From Pseudomonadota bacterium (lineage in GTDB: Bacteria; Pseudomonadota; Alphaproteobacteria; SP197), in NCBI GenBank assembly GCA_039028155.1, contig JBCCIS010000023.1:1-64000 (forward strand): DNA of 64,000 nt. Direction: 5' to 3'. The translations under genes were made by a program, and so were the position numbers. Shown piece after piece: positions 52,521 through 62,905 of this stretch (position 1 is its first letter; each line of letters begins with the position of its first letter). Under the pieces are notes generated by a model. That model worked only from the letters and a program-made list of their open reading frames with translations. It searched no databases and was not told where the DNA came from.

Positions 52521-53897
52521 TCACGGCTTTGCCGCGCTCTCGGCGCCCTGGGACACGCCGTTGGTTTCGCCGGACGACGGCTCCTTCAACGTGAGTGAGT
52601 AAGCCGCGGCGATGAAGTTCAGAATTGCCACCAGAATGACCGGCCAGATGACACCCTGGATTTGCGCGATGTAGCCGAAGAAGGCCGCGACGACGAGCGC
52701 AAGGATCGCGCTCACCGTGTTGGTCACCGCGACATAATACGTAAGCTCCTCTTTCGGCGCCGCGTCGATCAGGAACAGCATGCGCGACTGGTTCACCGCC
52801 TGAATACCGGCGGCGGCCATGCCGAAGACAAAACAATGGGCCAGAACGGTCTGGAGCGACGAGACTTCATCGATGGCCAGGGCCCACATGCCCGCGACAC
52901 CCACGAGCGCTGAACCCAGCGCCATCGCGACCCGTTGCGAGCGCTTGCCGACCCGCTGCCAAATCGGCCCAGCAATGATGACCGCCACACTCGTCGCGAT
53001 AACAAAGGCGCTAAGGCCCGACGCGTTCTTGTCGGCGTGGTGGGTCGCACCGTGCACGGCGTAGAACGGCATCGCGACGATGACGGTGGTCGTCAGGCAA
53101 CGCATATAGAGGTAACGGCGGAACCAGCGGAACTGCAGGACGTCGCGAAACTTTTCCATTCGCACGAACAAACTGGGTTTTGTCTCCCGCCTCGGGTGGC
53201 CTTCGCCCGCCTCGCCTCGCGGCGTCTTCGGCGCGACCTTGACCTCGCGGAAGAACACAATAATCACCGCCGCCACCGCCGTGACCGCCGCCGCAGCAAT
53301 TGCCAGGTTGACGTAGTGGACGACCGACTTGTCGCCCTCCGACAATTCGTAGATGGACCAGGTGACGGCAATGGTGACCACACCAGCTGCGGCCGACATC
53401 AGGTAGAGGCCGGAGTTTCGCCGCGACTTGCTGAGGTTGAGCGACATCAAGTCGTTGAACGCGAGACCATTGATGCCCTTGGCGAGCCCCATGGCGACGG
53501 ATGCGCTGGCGAAGATGAGCATGACGACCCAGTGATCGGCGATGCTGGCACTCCACGCCGCCGCGGCCAACCCGGCCGCCGTCATCATCCAGCCGGCGAA
53601 CAAGATCCACTTTCGGCCCCGCGCGGCGCTGACATAGGGCGCGGCAACGACCTGTCCGACCAGCCGCGAGCCCGACACGATCGGCATGAGCATGCCGGCC
53701 AGAAATACCGGCGATCCAGTCGCAACATAGAGGTAGGGAAGTAGGAGCCGCGCGCTGCCTATCGACTTCGAGGCATTCGCGACAATGCCCTGAGCCAGAA
53801 AAACGGCATAGTTCCAGTTCGCCGTTCGCCTCTCGGATTTCGTTTGGTCTGTGTTTTCTGTAGCTGCCCCGTCACCACGACTAGACGGGTTGATCAT
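52521..53897 (-). CDS. MFS transporter
   Basis: About 458 residues with roughly twelve membrane helices in two halves (residues about 20-205 and 250-445) around a basic cytoplasmic loop. Typical MFS signatures are weak but the loop after helix 2 (SAARGRKW) fits motif A. The substrate is unknown. The ATG at 53897 is chosen as the likeliest; an upstream start at 53921 is possible. It precedes the RelA/SpoT-domain gene on the same strand. Confidence 0.85.
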   Translation of the reverse strand: MINPSSRGDGAATENTDQTKSERRTANWNYAVFLAQGIVANASKSIGSARLLLPYLYVATGSPVFLAGMLMPIVSGSRLVGQVVAAPYVSAARGRKWILFAGWMMTAAGLAAAAWSASIADHWVVMLIFASASVAMGLAKGINGLAFNDLMSLNLSKSRRNSGLYLMSAAAGVVTIAVTWSIYELSEGDKSVVHYVNLAIAAAAVTAVAAVIIVFFREVKVAPKTPRGEAGEGHPRRETKPSLFVRMEKFRDVLQFRWFRRYLYMRCLTTTVIVAMPFYAVHGATHHADKNASGLSAFVIATSVAVIIAGPIWQRVGKRSQRVAMALGSALVGVAGMWALAIDEVSSLQTVLAHCFVFGMAAAGIQAVNQSRMLFLIDAAPKEELTYYVAVTNTVSAILALVVAAFFGYIAQIQGVIWPVILVAILNFIAAAYSLTLKEPSSGETNGVSQGAESAAKP

Positions 53898-54070
53898 GGA
53901 CCACCCGCTTGGACACCACACGAATTGGCAGCTTGAGACCGCACTCTTTTACACCTCCACCAGCGCCGGCGCGGAGGGTAGCACAACGCCACGAGCGATG
54001 TCATCGGCCCGTCTGTGCCCATGGAACGTCATGCAGGCCGGCCTTCTGAAGCCGGGTTCTCAAGGGTTAG

Positions 54071-54161
54071 TGGCGGAGAGGAAGGGATTCGAACCCTCGA
54101 TGGGCTTTTGACCCATACTCCCTTAGCAGGGGAGCGCCTTCGACCACTCGGCCACCTCTCC
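54071..54161 (-). tRNA. tRNA-Ser (GCT anticodon)
   Basis: The minus strand begins GGAGAGGTGGCCGAGTGG and closes a 7-bp acceptor stem with CCTCTCC, discriminator G and an encoded CCA. The anticodon loop reads CTGCTAA (GCT, serine AGC/AGU codons), followed by a long variable arm as in class II tRNAs, and the T loop GTTCGAATC. The length is 91 nt. Confidence 0.97.
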
Positions 54162-54224
54162 GCCGCCGTTTCTAGTGATGGCGGCAGGCCGCGTCAATAT
54201 TCCGGATTGGGCGCGGCAGGCGCC

Positions 54225-54884
54225 TCATGCGTCCTCGGCACCCTCCTCGACTCTGGCCACCCACTCCTCCTCGGAGATCGTGCCGCGCTTTTCGACCTCC
54301 CGCCGCTCATGGTCGCGCAGGCCGTCTTTCAGCGTGTCGATGCGCTTCCATTCGGCCAGCGGCGTCTCTTCGCCTTCGCGCGGCACGTAGTGAGACGCCT
54401 TCACCTTGCGGTAGCGATGGACGTAACGCGGGCAGTTGACCCAAATGTCCGTTATCGCGACCCGCACAGCAAGGTCGGCCTCCTTCCACAGGCCGGTCAC
54501 GGCCTCGTCGCGAACAAGTTCGGCGATGCCCTGCAGACGCATCCGACGCGGCTTCTCGAAGTCGATGAAGAGCATGCCGACCTCTGCGCTCCCGGCGATG
54601 TTGCCCATGGAATAGAACATGCCGTTGCCGTCATAGCTTGGAAACAGCAGCGTACCGGGATCGGCGACCTTGATGAAACCGGGATCGCCGCCTTTGTAGG
54701 AGACGGTCGGGCGGCCGCGATCGTCGACTGTGGACAGGAAGAACATGTCCCGTGATTCGATGAAGGCCCGTTCGCTTTCTTCAAGCTTGTCGTGCAGGTC
54801 GCTCTCGATGTTGAGGTCGGCCATCCGGCGGGTGCCGAAGGCGTCCTGTAGCTCGCGGTGGCTGTCATTGAACATGCGGCTCAT
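54225..54884 (-). CDS. Pyridoxamine 5'-phosphate oxidase-family FMN-binding protein
   Basis: A 219-residue flavin-binding split-barrel protein. MFFLSTVDDRGRPTVSYKGGDPGFIKV and MFYSMGNIAGSAEVGMLFIDFEKPRRMRLQG (about residues 47-115) are typical of the general FMN-binding PPOX class, which is not PdxH itself. The tail is acidic. It is the last gene of the leftward gat operon, after the GST. Substrate unknown. Confidence 0.85.
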   Translation of the reverse strand: MSRMFNDSHRELQDAFGTRRMADLNIESDLHDKLEESERAFIESRDMFFLSTVDDRGRPTVSYKGGDPGFIKVADPGTLLFPSYDGNGMFYSMGNIAGSAEVGMLFIDFEKPRRMRLQGIAELVRDEAVTGLWKEADLAVRVAITDIWVNCPRYVHRYRKVKASHYVPREGEETPLAEWKRIDTLKDGLRDHERREVEKRGTISEEEWVARVEEGAEDA

Positions 54885-54898
54885 GGGAGTTCCTCTGC

Positions 54899-55513
54899 TT
54901 ACTCGACTTCAACGCCGCGCTGGACGGCCGGGCGTTCGCCAATCGTGTCGTACCAGCGTTTTGTATTGGGAAAGTCGTCCCAGTTGGTGTCGTACCACTC
55001 CGCGCGCATGACCCAGGGCCAGGTCGCGATATCGGCAATCGAATACTCACCCGCCAGATAATCGACATCGGCAAGACGCGTATTGATGACACCCAGCAGG
55101 CGCATAGCCTCGGCGCGGTAGCGCTCGACGGCGTAAGGCACCTCCTCCCTGGCAAATTTGATGAAGTGATTGGCCTGGCCGAACATTGGCCCGACACCGC
55201 CCATCTGGAACATCAGCCATTGCAGCACGTCCAACCGGGCGCGTGGTTCGCTGGGCAGGAACTGGCCGGTCTTCTCAGCCAGGTAAATCAGGATCGCGCC
55301 GGACTCGAAGACCGAGATCGGTTTGCCGTCCGGACCGTCAGGATCGACGATTGCTGGGATCTTGTTGTTTGGGCTGATCTCCAGAAACGCCTGCTTGTAC
55401 TGATCGCCGGAACCGATATCGACGTGATGCGCCTGGTACGGAAGCCCTACTTCCTCCAGCATGATGGAGACCTTGCGGCCGTTTGGTGTGCCCCACCAAT
55501 AAAGATCGATCAT
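54899..55513 (-). CDS. Glutathione S-transferase (nu-class, YfcG-like)
   Basis: A 204-residue GST. The N-terminal thioredoxin-like domain starts MIDLYWWGTPNGRKVSIMLEE with the Thr-Pro-Asn of YfcG/YghU nu-class enzymes, and NNKIPAIVD and FESGAILIYLAEK form the glutathione site. The C-terminal helical domain follows. These proteins act on disulfides or peroxides. It lies 17 bases after the VOC gene. Confidence 0.92.
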   Translation of the reverse strand: MIDLYWWGTPNGRKVSIMLEEVGLPYQAHHVDIGSGDQYKQAFLEISPNNKIPAIVDPDGPDGKPISVFESGAILIYLAEKTGQFLPSEPRARLDVLQWLMFQMGGVGPMFGQANHFIKFAREEVPYAVERYRAEAMRLLGVINTRLADVDYLAGEYSIADIATWPWVMRAEWYDTNWDDFPNTKRWYDTIGERPAVQRGVEVE

Positions 55514-55529
55514 CGTGTTCGCTCCCCTT

Positions 55530-55925
55530 TTATGTCTTCGCCCAGTCGGGATTGTCGAAGCGCTGCACCTCGATCAAGTGGCCATCGGGGTCGCGCAGAA
55601 AGAAACTGTAGACGCCATATTGCGGCAGTGCTTTGGGCGGGCCTTCGGTGGAAACACCCTCGGCCGTCAGGCGCGCGTACCAACCGTCGACATCATCGGT
55701 GATCAAGGACAAGCAGAGGCCGCGCGGCTCGCACGGGCGTCCCTCGCCTTCCTGACAGACTCCCAGATAGCTGCTGCCGGCAATGCGATAGATACGCGCC
55801 ACGCCTTCGTCATGGATCAGCGGCAGCGCCAGGACCTCTTCGTAGAACGCGAAGGCGCGCGGTGTGTCCGGCGTATAGATAAACGTCACGAAGGCATCGA
55901 GATCGGTTGGGTCGCCATTGTTCAC
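55530..55925 (-). CDS. VOC-superfamily (glyoxalase-like) protein
   Basis: A 131-residue vicinal-oxygen-chelate protein. The strands AFVTFIYTPDTPRAFAFYEEVLALPL and YSFFLRDPDGHLIEVQRFDNP, with Glu near the end, match the glyoxalase/bleomycin-resistance fold. The GTG start at 55925 overlaps the rhomboid stop (GTGA), so the genes are coupled. Substrate unknown. Confidence 0.85.
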   Translation of the reverse strand: MNNGDPTDLDAFVTFIYTPDTPRAFAFYEEVLALPLIHDEGVARIYRIAGSSYLGVCQEGEGRPCEPRGLCLSLITDDVDGWYARLTAEGVSTEGPPKALPQYGVYSFFLRDPDGHLIEVQRFDNPDWAKT

Positions 55926-56689
55926 GGTCTGTCGTCCTTCTCGTCTGGATTGTCGGCGGCATCGTGCCGCCGGTAGAACATGGCGAATGCCAGAGGCTGG
56001 CCATCGAACAGCGGGATGTCGCGCCGCTTGAACAAAGGTATCAACACCATACCGGCCAGGAAACCGCCGACATGGGCCCACCACGCGGTCTCGTTGTCCT
56101 CATCACCCCCGACGACAAGCGCCGCGCCAATCTGAAACAGGATCCAGAAGACGAGCACCAGACCGACATTGAGCCGTATCGGTACCGTGCGCATGACCAG
56201 GATCAGGAGGCGCCGGCGTGGATGCAGCACGAGGTAGCCGCCGAGTATGCCGGCGATAGCGCCACTGGCGCCAACCACGGGCACCGTACTGCTGGGAGCA
56301 ACGACCACCTCCGAGAGGCCGGCAACGATGCCGCACAGGAGAAAGAAAAAGACAAAGCGCACATGGCCGGTGGCGTCCTCGATGTTGTCGCCAAAGACCC
56401 ACAGGAACAACATGTTGCCGCCGACATGCCAGTAGCTGGAGTGAAGGAACATGCTGGTGAAGATCGTCGCCCAGGCGGGGACCTTCTCAAGCGACGGCAT
56501 CAACTCGCGCCCGCCGGTCAGCACCGCCGGGATCAGGCCGTAGCTGTACCAAAAGCTCCAAAGGCTCTCGTCGTCCAGCGTTAACTGCCACAGGAAGACG
56601 AGGACGTTGGCGGCGATTAGCACCGCCGTCACAATCTGAAAGCCGATCAGGCGGAGGTCGTTTTCGTCGCTGATCGGAATGAAAGGCAC
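55922..56689 (-). CDS. Rhomboid-family intramembrane serine protease
   Basis: A 255-residue membrane protein with about six helices. The catalytic serine is S142 in GASGAIAG and the partner histidine H206 in WWAHVGGFLAG; H88 and N92 (HVGGN) form the oxyanion site. The C-terminal tail is hydrophilic. It is 15 bases downstream of the fused PLP enzyme gene. The substrate is unknown. Confidence 0.92.
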   Translation of the reverse strand: MPFIPISDENDLRLIGFQIVTAVLIAANVLVFLWQLTLDDESLWSFWYSYGLIPAVLTGGRELMPSLEKVPAWATIFTSMFLHSSYWHVGGNMLFLWVFGDNIEDATGHVRFVFFFLLCGIVAGLSEVVVAPSSTVPVVGASGAIAGILGGYLVLHPRRRLLILVMRTVPIRLNVGLVLVFWILFQIGAALVVGGDEDNETAWWAHVGGFLAGMVLIPLFKRRDIPLFDGQPLAFAMFYRRHDAADNPDEKDDRP

Positions 56690-56704
56690 GGGCTCTGCTT
56701 CACC

Positions 56705-58993
56705 TCACGCATGGGTCAGGGCGCGGTCGAGATCGGCGATCAAATCGTCGATGTGTTCGATGCCAACCGACAGGCGCAACAGGTCCTTAGGCACCGGACT
56801 ATCCGCGCCCTCGACGCTGCCACGATGCTCGACCAGGCTCTCGACACCGCCCAAGGACGTCGCCGTCTTGAACACCCGGAAGCCCGACCATACACGCTTG
56901 GCGGCATCTTCGCCGCCCCCGACGCGGATGCTGAGCATGGCGCCGAAACCGCCGGCCATTTGTCCACGCGCCATGTCATGACCGGCGAAACTGGCAAGGC
57001 CGGGATAAAGCACCTGGCTGACCGCGCCGTGATTCTCCAGGTGCTCGGCCACCGCCATCGCGTTGGCCATGGCGCGCTCCAGGCGTACATCGAGCGTGCG
57101 CATGCCGCGCATCAAGAGCCAGGCTTCGAACGGGCCGAGGATCGCACCGGCAAGATGGCGGACGGCCGCGACCTCTTGCCAGAAATCATCGTCACGCGCG
57201 GTGACCAGCGCGCCGGCGACAACGTCACTGTGGCCGTTCAGGTACTTGGTCGCCGAGTGCATGACCATGTCGGCATCCAGGTCGAGCGGACGGGTCACAA
57301 GCGGCGTGGCGAACGTGTTGTCGGCAACAAGGCGCGCGCCGACATCGTGCGCGATCGCCGCGGCACCGGCGATATCGATGATCGTCATTTCCGGATTGGC
57401 CGGCGTTTCGATCCAGACAACCTTCGTCTCGCCGTCGCGTACCATGGCGCGCAACGCGTCGAGATCGCCCGACGGGAACCAGTCGATGGCGATGCCCCAT
57501 TTGACGGCGAGTTGTTTCAGAAACGCGCGCACGCCCCAATAGAGTGTGTCCTGAACGACGACATGATCGCCGTGGCTGAGCGCTTGGAAGACGGCAGCAG
57601 TCGCCGCCATGCCCGAACTGAAGATCCTGGCGGCGGCTCCGCCTTCGAGTTCGGCGAGCAGCGCTTCCGGCTGTTCGAAATTCGGGTTGTGATCACGGCC
57701 GTAACTATAGCCTTCGCCATAGGCGTCGGGCGCGCGCTGATAGGTCGCGGCCATGTAGAGCGGCAGAATGACGCCGCCATGGGGCTTGCTTTCCCAACCC
57801 AGCCCCTGCGCCAGGTTGGTCGCGGTGCCTGGCTTGCGGTTGGACGCCGGCCCGCCAAGAGCCTGGTCCAGATCGGCGATCAGGTCGTCCTGGTCCTCCA
57901 GCCCGATTGACAGCCGCAACAGGGATGGCGGCACGGGCGTGTCGTAGCCGTCGGAGACGTGGCGGTGTTCGATCAGACTTTCGGGGCCGCCCAGTGACGT
58001 CGCGTTCTTGAACACCTTCGTGCCGCCCCACACGGCGGCGGCTTCATCGGCACCGCCATCGACGTCGAACGCAATCATGGCGCCAAAGCCGGCCATCTGT
58101 CGTCGCGCGAGATCGTGGCTGGGGTGCTCGGGCAGACCGGGATAGTAGACGCGGCTGACGCGATCGTGCTGGGCCAGGAACGCCGCGACAGCCTGCGCGT
58201 TCTGCTGCGCGCGCTCCATGCGCACATGCAGCGTCCGCATGCCGCGCAACATCAGCCAGGTCTCGAACGGTCCCAGCACCGCACCGGACCGGAACCGCAT
58301 GTGCGCGATGTGGTCCCAGAAATCGTCGCATCGCGCGGTGGCGATCGAACCGGCGACGACGTCGCTGTGGCCGTTCAGGAACTTCGTCGCCGAATGCAGA
58401 ACGAGGTCCGCGCCAAGGTCGATGGGCCGAAACAGCGGCGGCGGCGCAAACGTGCTGTCGACCACAAGCCGCGCGCCAGCGTCGTGCGCAATCGCCGACG
58501 CGGCCGCGATATCGGTGACGATGAGTTCGGGATTGGATGGCGCCTCGACCCAGACGATCTTCGTCTCACCGGGCCGCATCAGCGTTTTGAGCGCATCAAG
58601 ATCGCCGGCGGGATAGCTATCGAACCGGATGCCCCAGTGGTTCGCCATGTCGGTGGCCAAAAAATGAAGGCCGCCATAGGCCATCTTGGGGATCAGGACG
58701 TGATCGCCGACGGTTAGCGCTTCGGCGACCATCGCCATCGACGCCGACCCGGACCCGGTGACAAGCGCCGCCTCGGCGCCTTCGAGCCGCGCGATCAGCG
58801 CCTCGACCTGCCAGTAACAGGGATTGTCGGGCCTGCTGTACCAAAGGCCCTCGTCCACTGGCATGGCGGGATCGCGCTTATAGGTCGTCGCCGGTTCGAT
58901 GGCCGGGACAACGCCGCCGGACATCGGCTCCAGCCAACCGAGCGCCTGGGCGAGCAGCGTGTCGGTGTTCGCCCCGGCCGGCAGGTCAGCCAT
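56705..58993 (-). CDS. Tandem-fused cystathionine gamma-lyase/synthase-family enzyme (two PLP domains)
   Basis: A 762-residue chain made of two complete Cys/Met-metabolism PLP enzymes. Domain 1 (about 1-385) has PLP lysine K204 in [12 protein letters not shown]; domain 2 (about 393-762) has K583 in [12 protein letters not shown]. Both retain the Y-x-R-x-x-N-P motif (YSRPDNP, YGRDHNP), the PLP-stacking Tyr region (YGGLHF, YWGVRAF), the Asp (D179, D558) and the C-terminal substrate Arg ([14 protein letters not shown]). So both sites look active. Family members are about 380-400 residues and work as tetramers, hence the fusion is unusual. Reaction (lyase, synthase or sulfhydrylase) unresolved. 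Overlaps the gatB stop by 8 bases. Confidence 0.9.
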   Translation of the reverse strand: MADLPAGANTDTLLAQALGWLEPMSGGVVPAIEPATTYKRDPAMPVDEGLWYSRPDNPCYWQVEALIARLEGAEAALVTGSGSASMAMVAEALTVGDHVLIPKMAYGGLHFLATDMANHWGIRFDSYPAGDLDALKTLMRPGETKIVWVEAPSNPELIVTDIAAASAIAHDAGARLVVDSTFAPPPLFRPIDLGADLVLHSATKFLNGHSDVVAGSIATARCDDFWDHIAHMRFRSGAVLGPFETWLMLRGMRTLHVRMERAQQNAQAVAAFLAQHDRVSRVYYPGLPEHPSHDLARRQMAGFGAMIAFDVDGGADEAAAVWGGTKVFKNATSLGGPESLIEHRHVSDGYDTPVPPSLLRLSIGLEDQDDLIADLDQALGGPASNRKPGTATNLAQGLGWESKPHGGVILPLYMAATYQRAPDAYGEGYSYGRDHNPNFEQPEALLAELEGGAAARIFSSGMAATAAVFQALSHGDHVVVQDTLYWGVRAFLKQLAVKWGIAIDWFPSGDLDALRAMVRDGETKVVWIETPANPEMTIIDIAGAAAIAHDVGARLVADNTFATPLVTRPLDLDADMVMHSATKYLNGHSDVVAGALVTARDDDFWQEVAAVRHLAGAILGPFEAWLLMRGMRTLDVRLERAMANAMAVAEHLENHGAVSQVLYPGLASFAGHDMARGQMAGGFGAMLSIRVGGGEDAAKRVWSGFRVFKTATSLGGVESLVEHRGSVEGADSPVPKDLLRLSVGIEHIDDLIADLDRALTHA

Positions 58994-60440
58994 CGAGCTT
59001 CTTGCGAAGCAGCTCGTTCACCACCTTGGGATTGGCCTTGCCGCCGGACGCTTTCATGACCTGGCCGACGAAGAAACCGAACAGCTTGTCCTTGCCGCCA
59101 CGATACTCCGCGACCTTGGCGTCCTCACGCGCCATGACTTCGTCGATCACGGCCTCGATCGCGCCGGTATCGGAGACCTGTTTCAGGCCCTTCTCCTCGA
59201 CGATGACGCCGGCCGCCTTGCCGGTCTCGAACATGTCGGTGAAGACGTCCTTGGCCGTGCGGCCTGAGATTGTGCCGTCAGCGATCAAGTCCAAGAGTTC
59301 GCCCATGGCGGCGGCGGAGACTGGGCTTTCGTCAACCGACTTGCCGGCCTTGTTGAGCTGGCCGAACAACTCGCTGATCACCCAGTTGGCGGCAAGCTTC
59401 TTGTCGCGGCCCTCGGCGACCTCCTCATAAAACGCGGCGTTCTCCTGCTCGGCGACAAGCACGCCCGCGTCATAGGCCGACAGCGAAAACTCCGCCATGA
59501 AGCGGTCCTTCTTGGCATCCGGCAATTCGGGCAGCGTCTCGCCGATGCCGTCGACCCAGGCCTGCTCCAGGCGCAGCGGCAGCAGGTCGGGATCGGGAAA
59601 ATAGCGGTAGTCGTGCGCTTCCTCCTTGCTCCTCATGCTGCGCGTCTCGCCGCGATTGACGTCGAACAGACGGGTTTCCTGATCGACGTCGCCGCCGGCC
59701 TCCAGGACATCGATCTGGCGCATCGCTTCGTATTCGATCGCACGCTGCATGAAGCGCATGGAGTTGAGGTTCTTGATCTCGCAGCGGGTGCCCAGTTCGC
59801 CGCCCGGCTTGCGCACGGAGACGTTGGCGTCGACGCGCAGCGAACCCTCCTGCATGTTGCCGTCGCAGGTGCCGACATAACGCAGGATCGAACGCAGCTT
59901 GCGCACATAGGCGCCGGCTTCTTCCGGCGAGCGCAATTCCGGCTTTGATACGATCTCCATCAGCCCGATGCCCGAACGGTTCAAGTCGACATAGGACGAT
60001 GCGGGATCCTGGTCGTGCAGGCTCTTGCCCGCGTCCTGTTCGACATGCAGACGCTCGATGCCGATATCGCGGGTCTCGCCGTCTTCCATGTCGATGGTCA
60101 GGCTGCCTTCCGACACCACCGGCTGTTTGTACTGACTGATCTGATAGCCCTGCGGCAGGTCGGGGTAGAAATAGTTCTTCCGGTCGAACACCGAATGGGT
60201 GTTGATCGTGCCGTTGAGCGCCAGGCCGGTGCGCACCGCCTGTTCGATACAGGTCATGTTGATCACCGGCAGCATGCCCGGCATGCCCGCATCGATCGGC
60301 GAGACCTGGGCGTTGGGATCGGCGCCGAACTCGGTCGAGGCGCCGGAGAACAGCTTCGACTTCGAGATGATCTGGGCGTGAACCTCCAGCCCGATCACGT
60401 ATTCCCAGGTGCCCGTCGCGCCTTCGATGGTGTTCGCCAT
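58986..60440 (-). CDS. gatB: Asp-tRNA(Asn)/Glu-tRNA(Gln) amidotransferase subunit B
   Basis: A 484-residue GatB. The N-terminal cradle has [44 protein letters not shown] and [16 protein letters not shown] (the kinase-like amidated-tRNA site), and the C-terminal tail domain (about 340-484) binds tRNA. It amidates Glu-tRNA(Gln) with GatA and GatC in this operon. Confidence 0.97.
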   Translation of the reverse strand: MANTIEGATGTWEYVIGLEVHAQIISKSKLFSGASTEFGADPNAQVSPIDAGMPGMLPVINMTCIEQAVRTGLALNGTINTHSVFDRKNYFYPDLPQGYQISQYKQPVVSEGSLTIDMEDGETRDIGIERLHVEQDAGKSLHDQDPASSYVDLNRSGIGLMEIVSKPELRSPEEAGAYVRKLRSILRYVGTCDGNMQEGSLRVDANVSVRKPGGELGTRCEIKNLNSMRFMQRAIEYEAMRQIDVLEAGGDVDQETRLFDVNRGETRSMRSKEEAHDYRYFPDPDLLPLRLEQAWVDGIGETLPELPDAKKDRFMAEFSLSAYDAGVLVAEQENAAFYEEVAEGRDKKLAANWVISELFGQLNKAGKSVDESPVSAAAMGELLDLIADGTISGRTAKDVFTDMFETGKAAGVIVEEKGLKQVSDTGAIEAVIDEVMAREDAKVAEYRGGKDKLFGFFVGQVMKASGGKANPKVVNELLRKKLDG

Positions 60441-60443
60441 TGT

Positions 60444-61916
60444 TCAGATCCCTTCCGGGCGGGCATCGAAGGCCGCGGCGACTTCCAGCGCCCGCGCGAC
60501 CTTGAGGACCGTTGGTTCGTCAAACGCCTTGCCCAGCACCTGCAGGCCAAGCGGCAGCCCTTCGCTGGAGAGACCCGCCGGGACCGAAACGCCGGGGATG
60601 CCCGCCATGCTGGCGGGCACGGTGAAGACGTCATTCAGATACATCTCGATCGGATCGGTCGGCGGATCGTCGGCGCTGAAGGCTGTGTTCGGCGCCGTCG
60701 GTGTCAGGACGGCGTCGACCGACGCGAACGCCGACTTGAAGTCTTCGGCGATGCGCGTCCTCACCTTCTGCGCCTTCAGGTAATAGGCGTCGTAATAGCC
60801 CGCCGAAAGCACGTAGGTGCCGATCAGAACGCGGCGCTGTACTTCGGCGCCGAAGCCCTCGGCCCGGGTCTTTTCGTACATGGTGGTCAGATCGTCGGCC
60901 TCGACACGCAGGCCATACTTCACGCCGTCATAGCGCGCCAGGTTCGACGACGCCTCAGCCGGCGCGACTATATAGTACGCGGGGAGCGCATACTTGGTGT
61001 GCGGCAGGCTGATCTCGACTGTCTTGGCGCCCTGCTCCTCGAGCCAATGGATACCCTTCTGCCAGAGATCCTCGATGTCGCCGGGCATGCCATCAACCCG
61101 GTATTCCTTGGGAATACCGATGGTGAGGCCCTTCACGCCATCGTCGATGCCGGCCTCATAGTCGGGCACCTCGATATCGACCGAGGTCGAGTCCTTCTCG
61201 TCATGACCGGCCATGGCGCCCAGCAGGATCGCGCAATCGCGCACCGAGCGCGCCATGGGTCCCGCCTGATCGAGCGATGAGGCAAACGCGACAATGCCCC
61301 AGCGCGAACAGCGGCCATAGGTCGGCTTCAAACCGGTGATGCCGGTGAAGGACGCGGGCTGGCGGATCGAGCCGCCGGTATCCGTGCCCGTTGCGCCCAG
61401 CGCCATGCGCGCCGCGACCGCCGAGGCCGAGCCGCCGGACGATCCGCCGGGCACCAGCTTCCTGTTGTCGCCGGGCATGCGCCACGGGTTGATCGCGCCG
61501 CCGTAGTAGCTGGTCAGGTTCGATGACCCCATGGCGAACTCGTCCATGTTGGTCTTGCCAAGCATGACCGCGCCCGCCGCCCACATGTTGGCGGTGACCG
61601 TTGATTCATAGGGCGGCTGGAATCCGTCCAGGATGTGAGAGCCGGCGGTGGTCAACAGCCCCTTGGTGCAGAACAGGTCCTTGATCGCGACGGGAATACC
61701 TTCGAGCGCCCCGACTTCGCCCCCGGCACGCCGCTTGTCCGAGGCCTCGGCCATGGCAAGCGCCGTTTCCGGCGCCTCTGTTATGAAGGCATTGAGGTCG
61801 CGGTGGCGCTCCATGGCCCCGATCTGCGCCTCGGCCAGTTCGCGCGACGACGTTTCACCAGAATGCAGGAGGTCGCGCGCATCAGCGATCGTGATGTCGA
61901 CAAGATCGCTCATCAT
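60444..61916 (-). CDS. gatA: Asp-tRNA(Asn)/Glu-tRNA(Gln) amidotransferase subunit A
   Basis: A 490-residue amidase-signature enzyme that releases ammonia from glutamine. The catalytic Ser-Ser-Lys triad is in [35 protein letters not shown] and [11 protein letters not shown]. Two adjacent ATGs (61916, 61913) are possible starts; the first overlaps the gatC stop (ATGA). Confidence 0.97.
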   Translation of the reverse strand: MMSDLVDITIADARDLLHSGETSSRELAEAQIGAMERHRDLNAFITEAPETALAMAEASDKRRAGGEVGALEGIPVAIKDLFCTKGLLTTAGSHILDGFQPPYESTVTANMWAAGAVMLGKTNMDEFAMGSSNLTSYYGGAINPWRMPGDNRKLVPGGSSGGSASAVAARMALGATGTDTGGSIRQPASFTGITGLKPTYGRCSRWGIVAFASSLDQAGPMARSVRDCAILLGAMAGHDEKDSTSVDIEVPDYEAGIDDGVKGLTIGIPKEYRVDGMPGDIEDLWQKGIHWLEEQGAKTVEISLPHTKYALPAYYIVAPAEASSNLARYDGVKYGLRVEADDLTTMYEKTRAEGFGAEVQRRVLIGTYVLSAGYYDAYYLKAQKVRTRIAEDFKSAFASVDAVLTPTAPNTAFSADDPPTDPIEMYLNDVFTVPASMAGIPGVSVPAGLSSEGLPLGLQVLGKAFDEPTVLKVARALEVAAAFDARPEGI

Positions 61917-62200
61917 TCAACCACCTTCGGCACGACATAGAAGCCGTGAACCGCCTTTGGCGCGTTGGCCAGCACGTCGTCCTGGCGCGCGCCGTCAGTC
62001 ACCTCATCGGGCCGCGACTTCAGCGTCATCTCGACGACGCTGGTCATCGGCTCGACGTCGGCGGTGTCGACCTCGTCCAGTTGCTCGACCCAGTCGATGA
62101 TGCCGGAGAGTTCGCCGGCAAGGCGCTCCTGGTCTTCCTCACCGACGTCGATGCGGGCGAGTTTGGCGATGCGGGCGACAGTGGCCTTATCGAGCGACAT
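61913..62200 (-). CDS. gatC: Asp-tRNA(Asn)/Glu-tRNA(Gln) amidotransferase subunit C
   Basis: A 95-residue GatC. The N-terminus [39 protein letters not shown] and the end [16 protein letters not shown] are typical. It is the first gene of the leftward operon. The frame is open upstream, but the ATG at 62200 fits the family length. Confidence 0.96.
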   Translation of the reverse strand: MSLDKATVARIAKLARIDVGEEDQERLAGELSGIIDWVEQLDEVDTADVEPMTSVVEMTLKSRPDEVTDGARQDDVLANAPKAVHGFYVVPKVVE

Positions 62201-62428
62201 GTGACAATGTCTCCACGACCCCAGGCGAAACGCGTACCCACGCGATTTGTTTGGGGTCATTATCTATTGGTTTCTGGTGTGATTCAGCTTCCGTTGCACG
62301 GCGCCCTTGATAGCCGGGCATCGGAACCATCACACCAGCGCGAAGTCACTGAAACAACGCAGAAAATCGTGACAGAAGATGTATCAGGGCGCGGGAACCT
62401 ATCACCCGCCTCAACGACCAGCAAGCCT

Positions 62429-62905
62429 GTGACCGAGCTCGACGCCTTTGCCGTCGCGCTGCCGGCAGCGGGCGCGCTTCTGGGCCTGGATATCGGCGAC
62501 AAGACCATCGGCCTCGCGGTATCCGACGGCACCCGCCTGATCGCCTCGCCCGTCGATACGATCAGGCGCGGCAAATGGCAGAACGACTTGCGCCAACTGC
62601 TGGATCTGATCGCCGATCGCAGCATCGTCGGTCTTGTCGCCGGCCTGCCGCGCAACATGGACGGCAGCGAGGGGCCGCGGGCTCAGGCGACCCGGCAGAT
62701 CGCGCGGAACATTCTGAAAGCCGTCGATCTGCCGTTCCTGCTTTGGGACGAGCGGCTTTCCACCCAGGCGGTCGAGCGCGCCATGTTGGAGGCCGACCTG
62801 AGCCGCGCAAAACGCGGCGAAAAGGTCGACCAGCTTGCCGCCGCCTACATCCTGCAAGGCGTCCTTGACGCGCTTAAACAAAGGGGACTGGCAGCGGGTG
62901 GTTGA
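62429..62905 (+). CDS. ruvX: Holliday junction resolvase-like RuvX (YqgF)
   Basis: A 158-residue RNase H-fold nuclease. LLGLDIGDKTIGLAVSD carries the first catalytic Asp, LVAGLPRNMDGSEGP the middle glycine motif, LWDERLSTQAVERAML the Glu, and KVDQLAAAYILQ the final Asp. It takes part in pre-16S rRNA processing or recombination. The GTG start is chosen on homology and lacks a good ribosome site. It is divergent from gatC. Confidence 0.9.
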   Translation: MTELDAFAVALPAAGALLGLDIGDKTIGLAVSDGTRLIASPVDTIRRGKWQNDLRQLLDLIADRSIVGLVAGLPRNMDGSEGPRAQATRQIARNILKAVDLPFLLWDERLSTQAVERAMLEADLSRAKRGEKVDQLAAAYILQGVLDALKQRGLAAGG

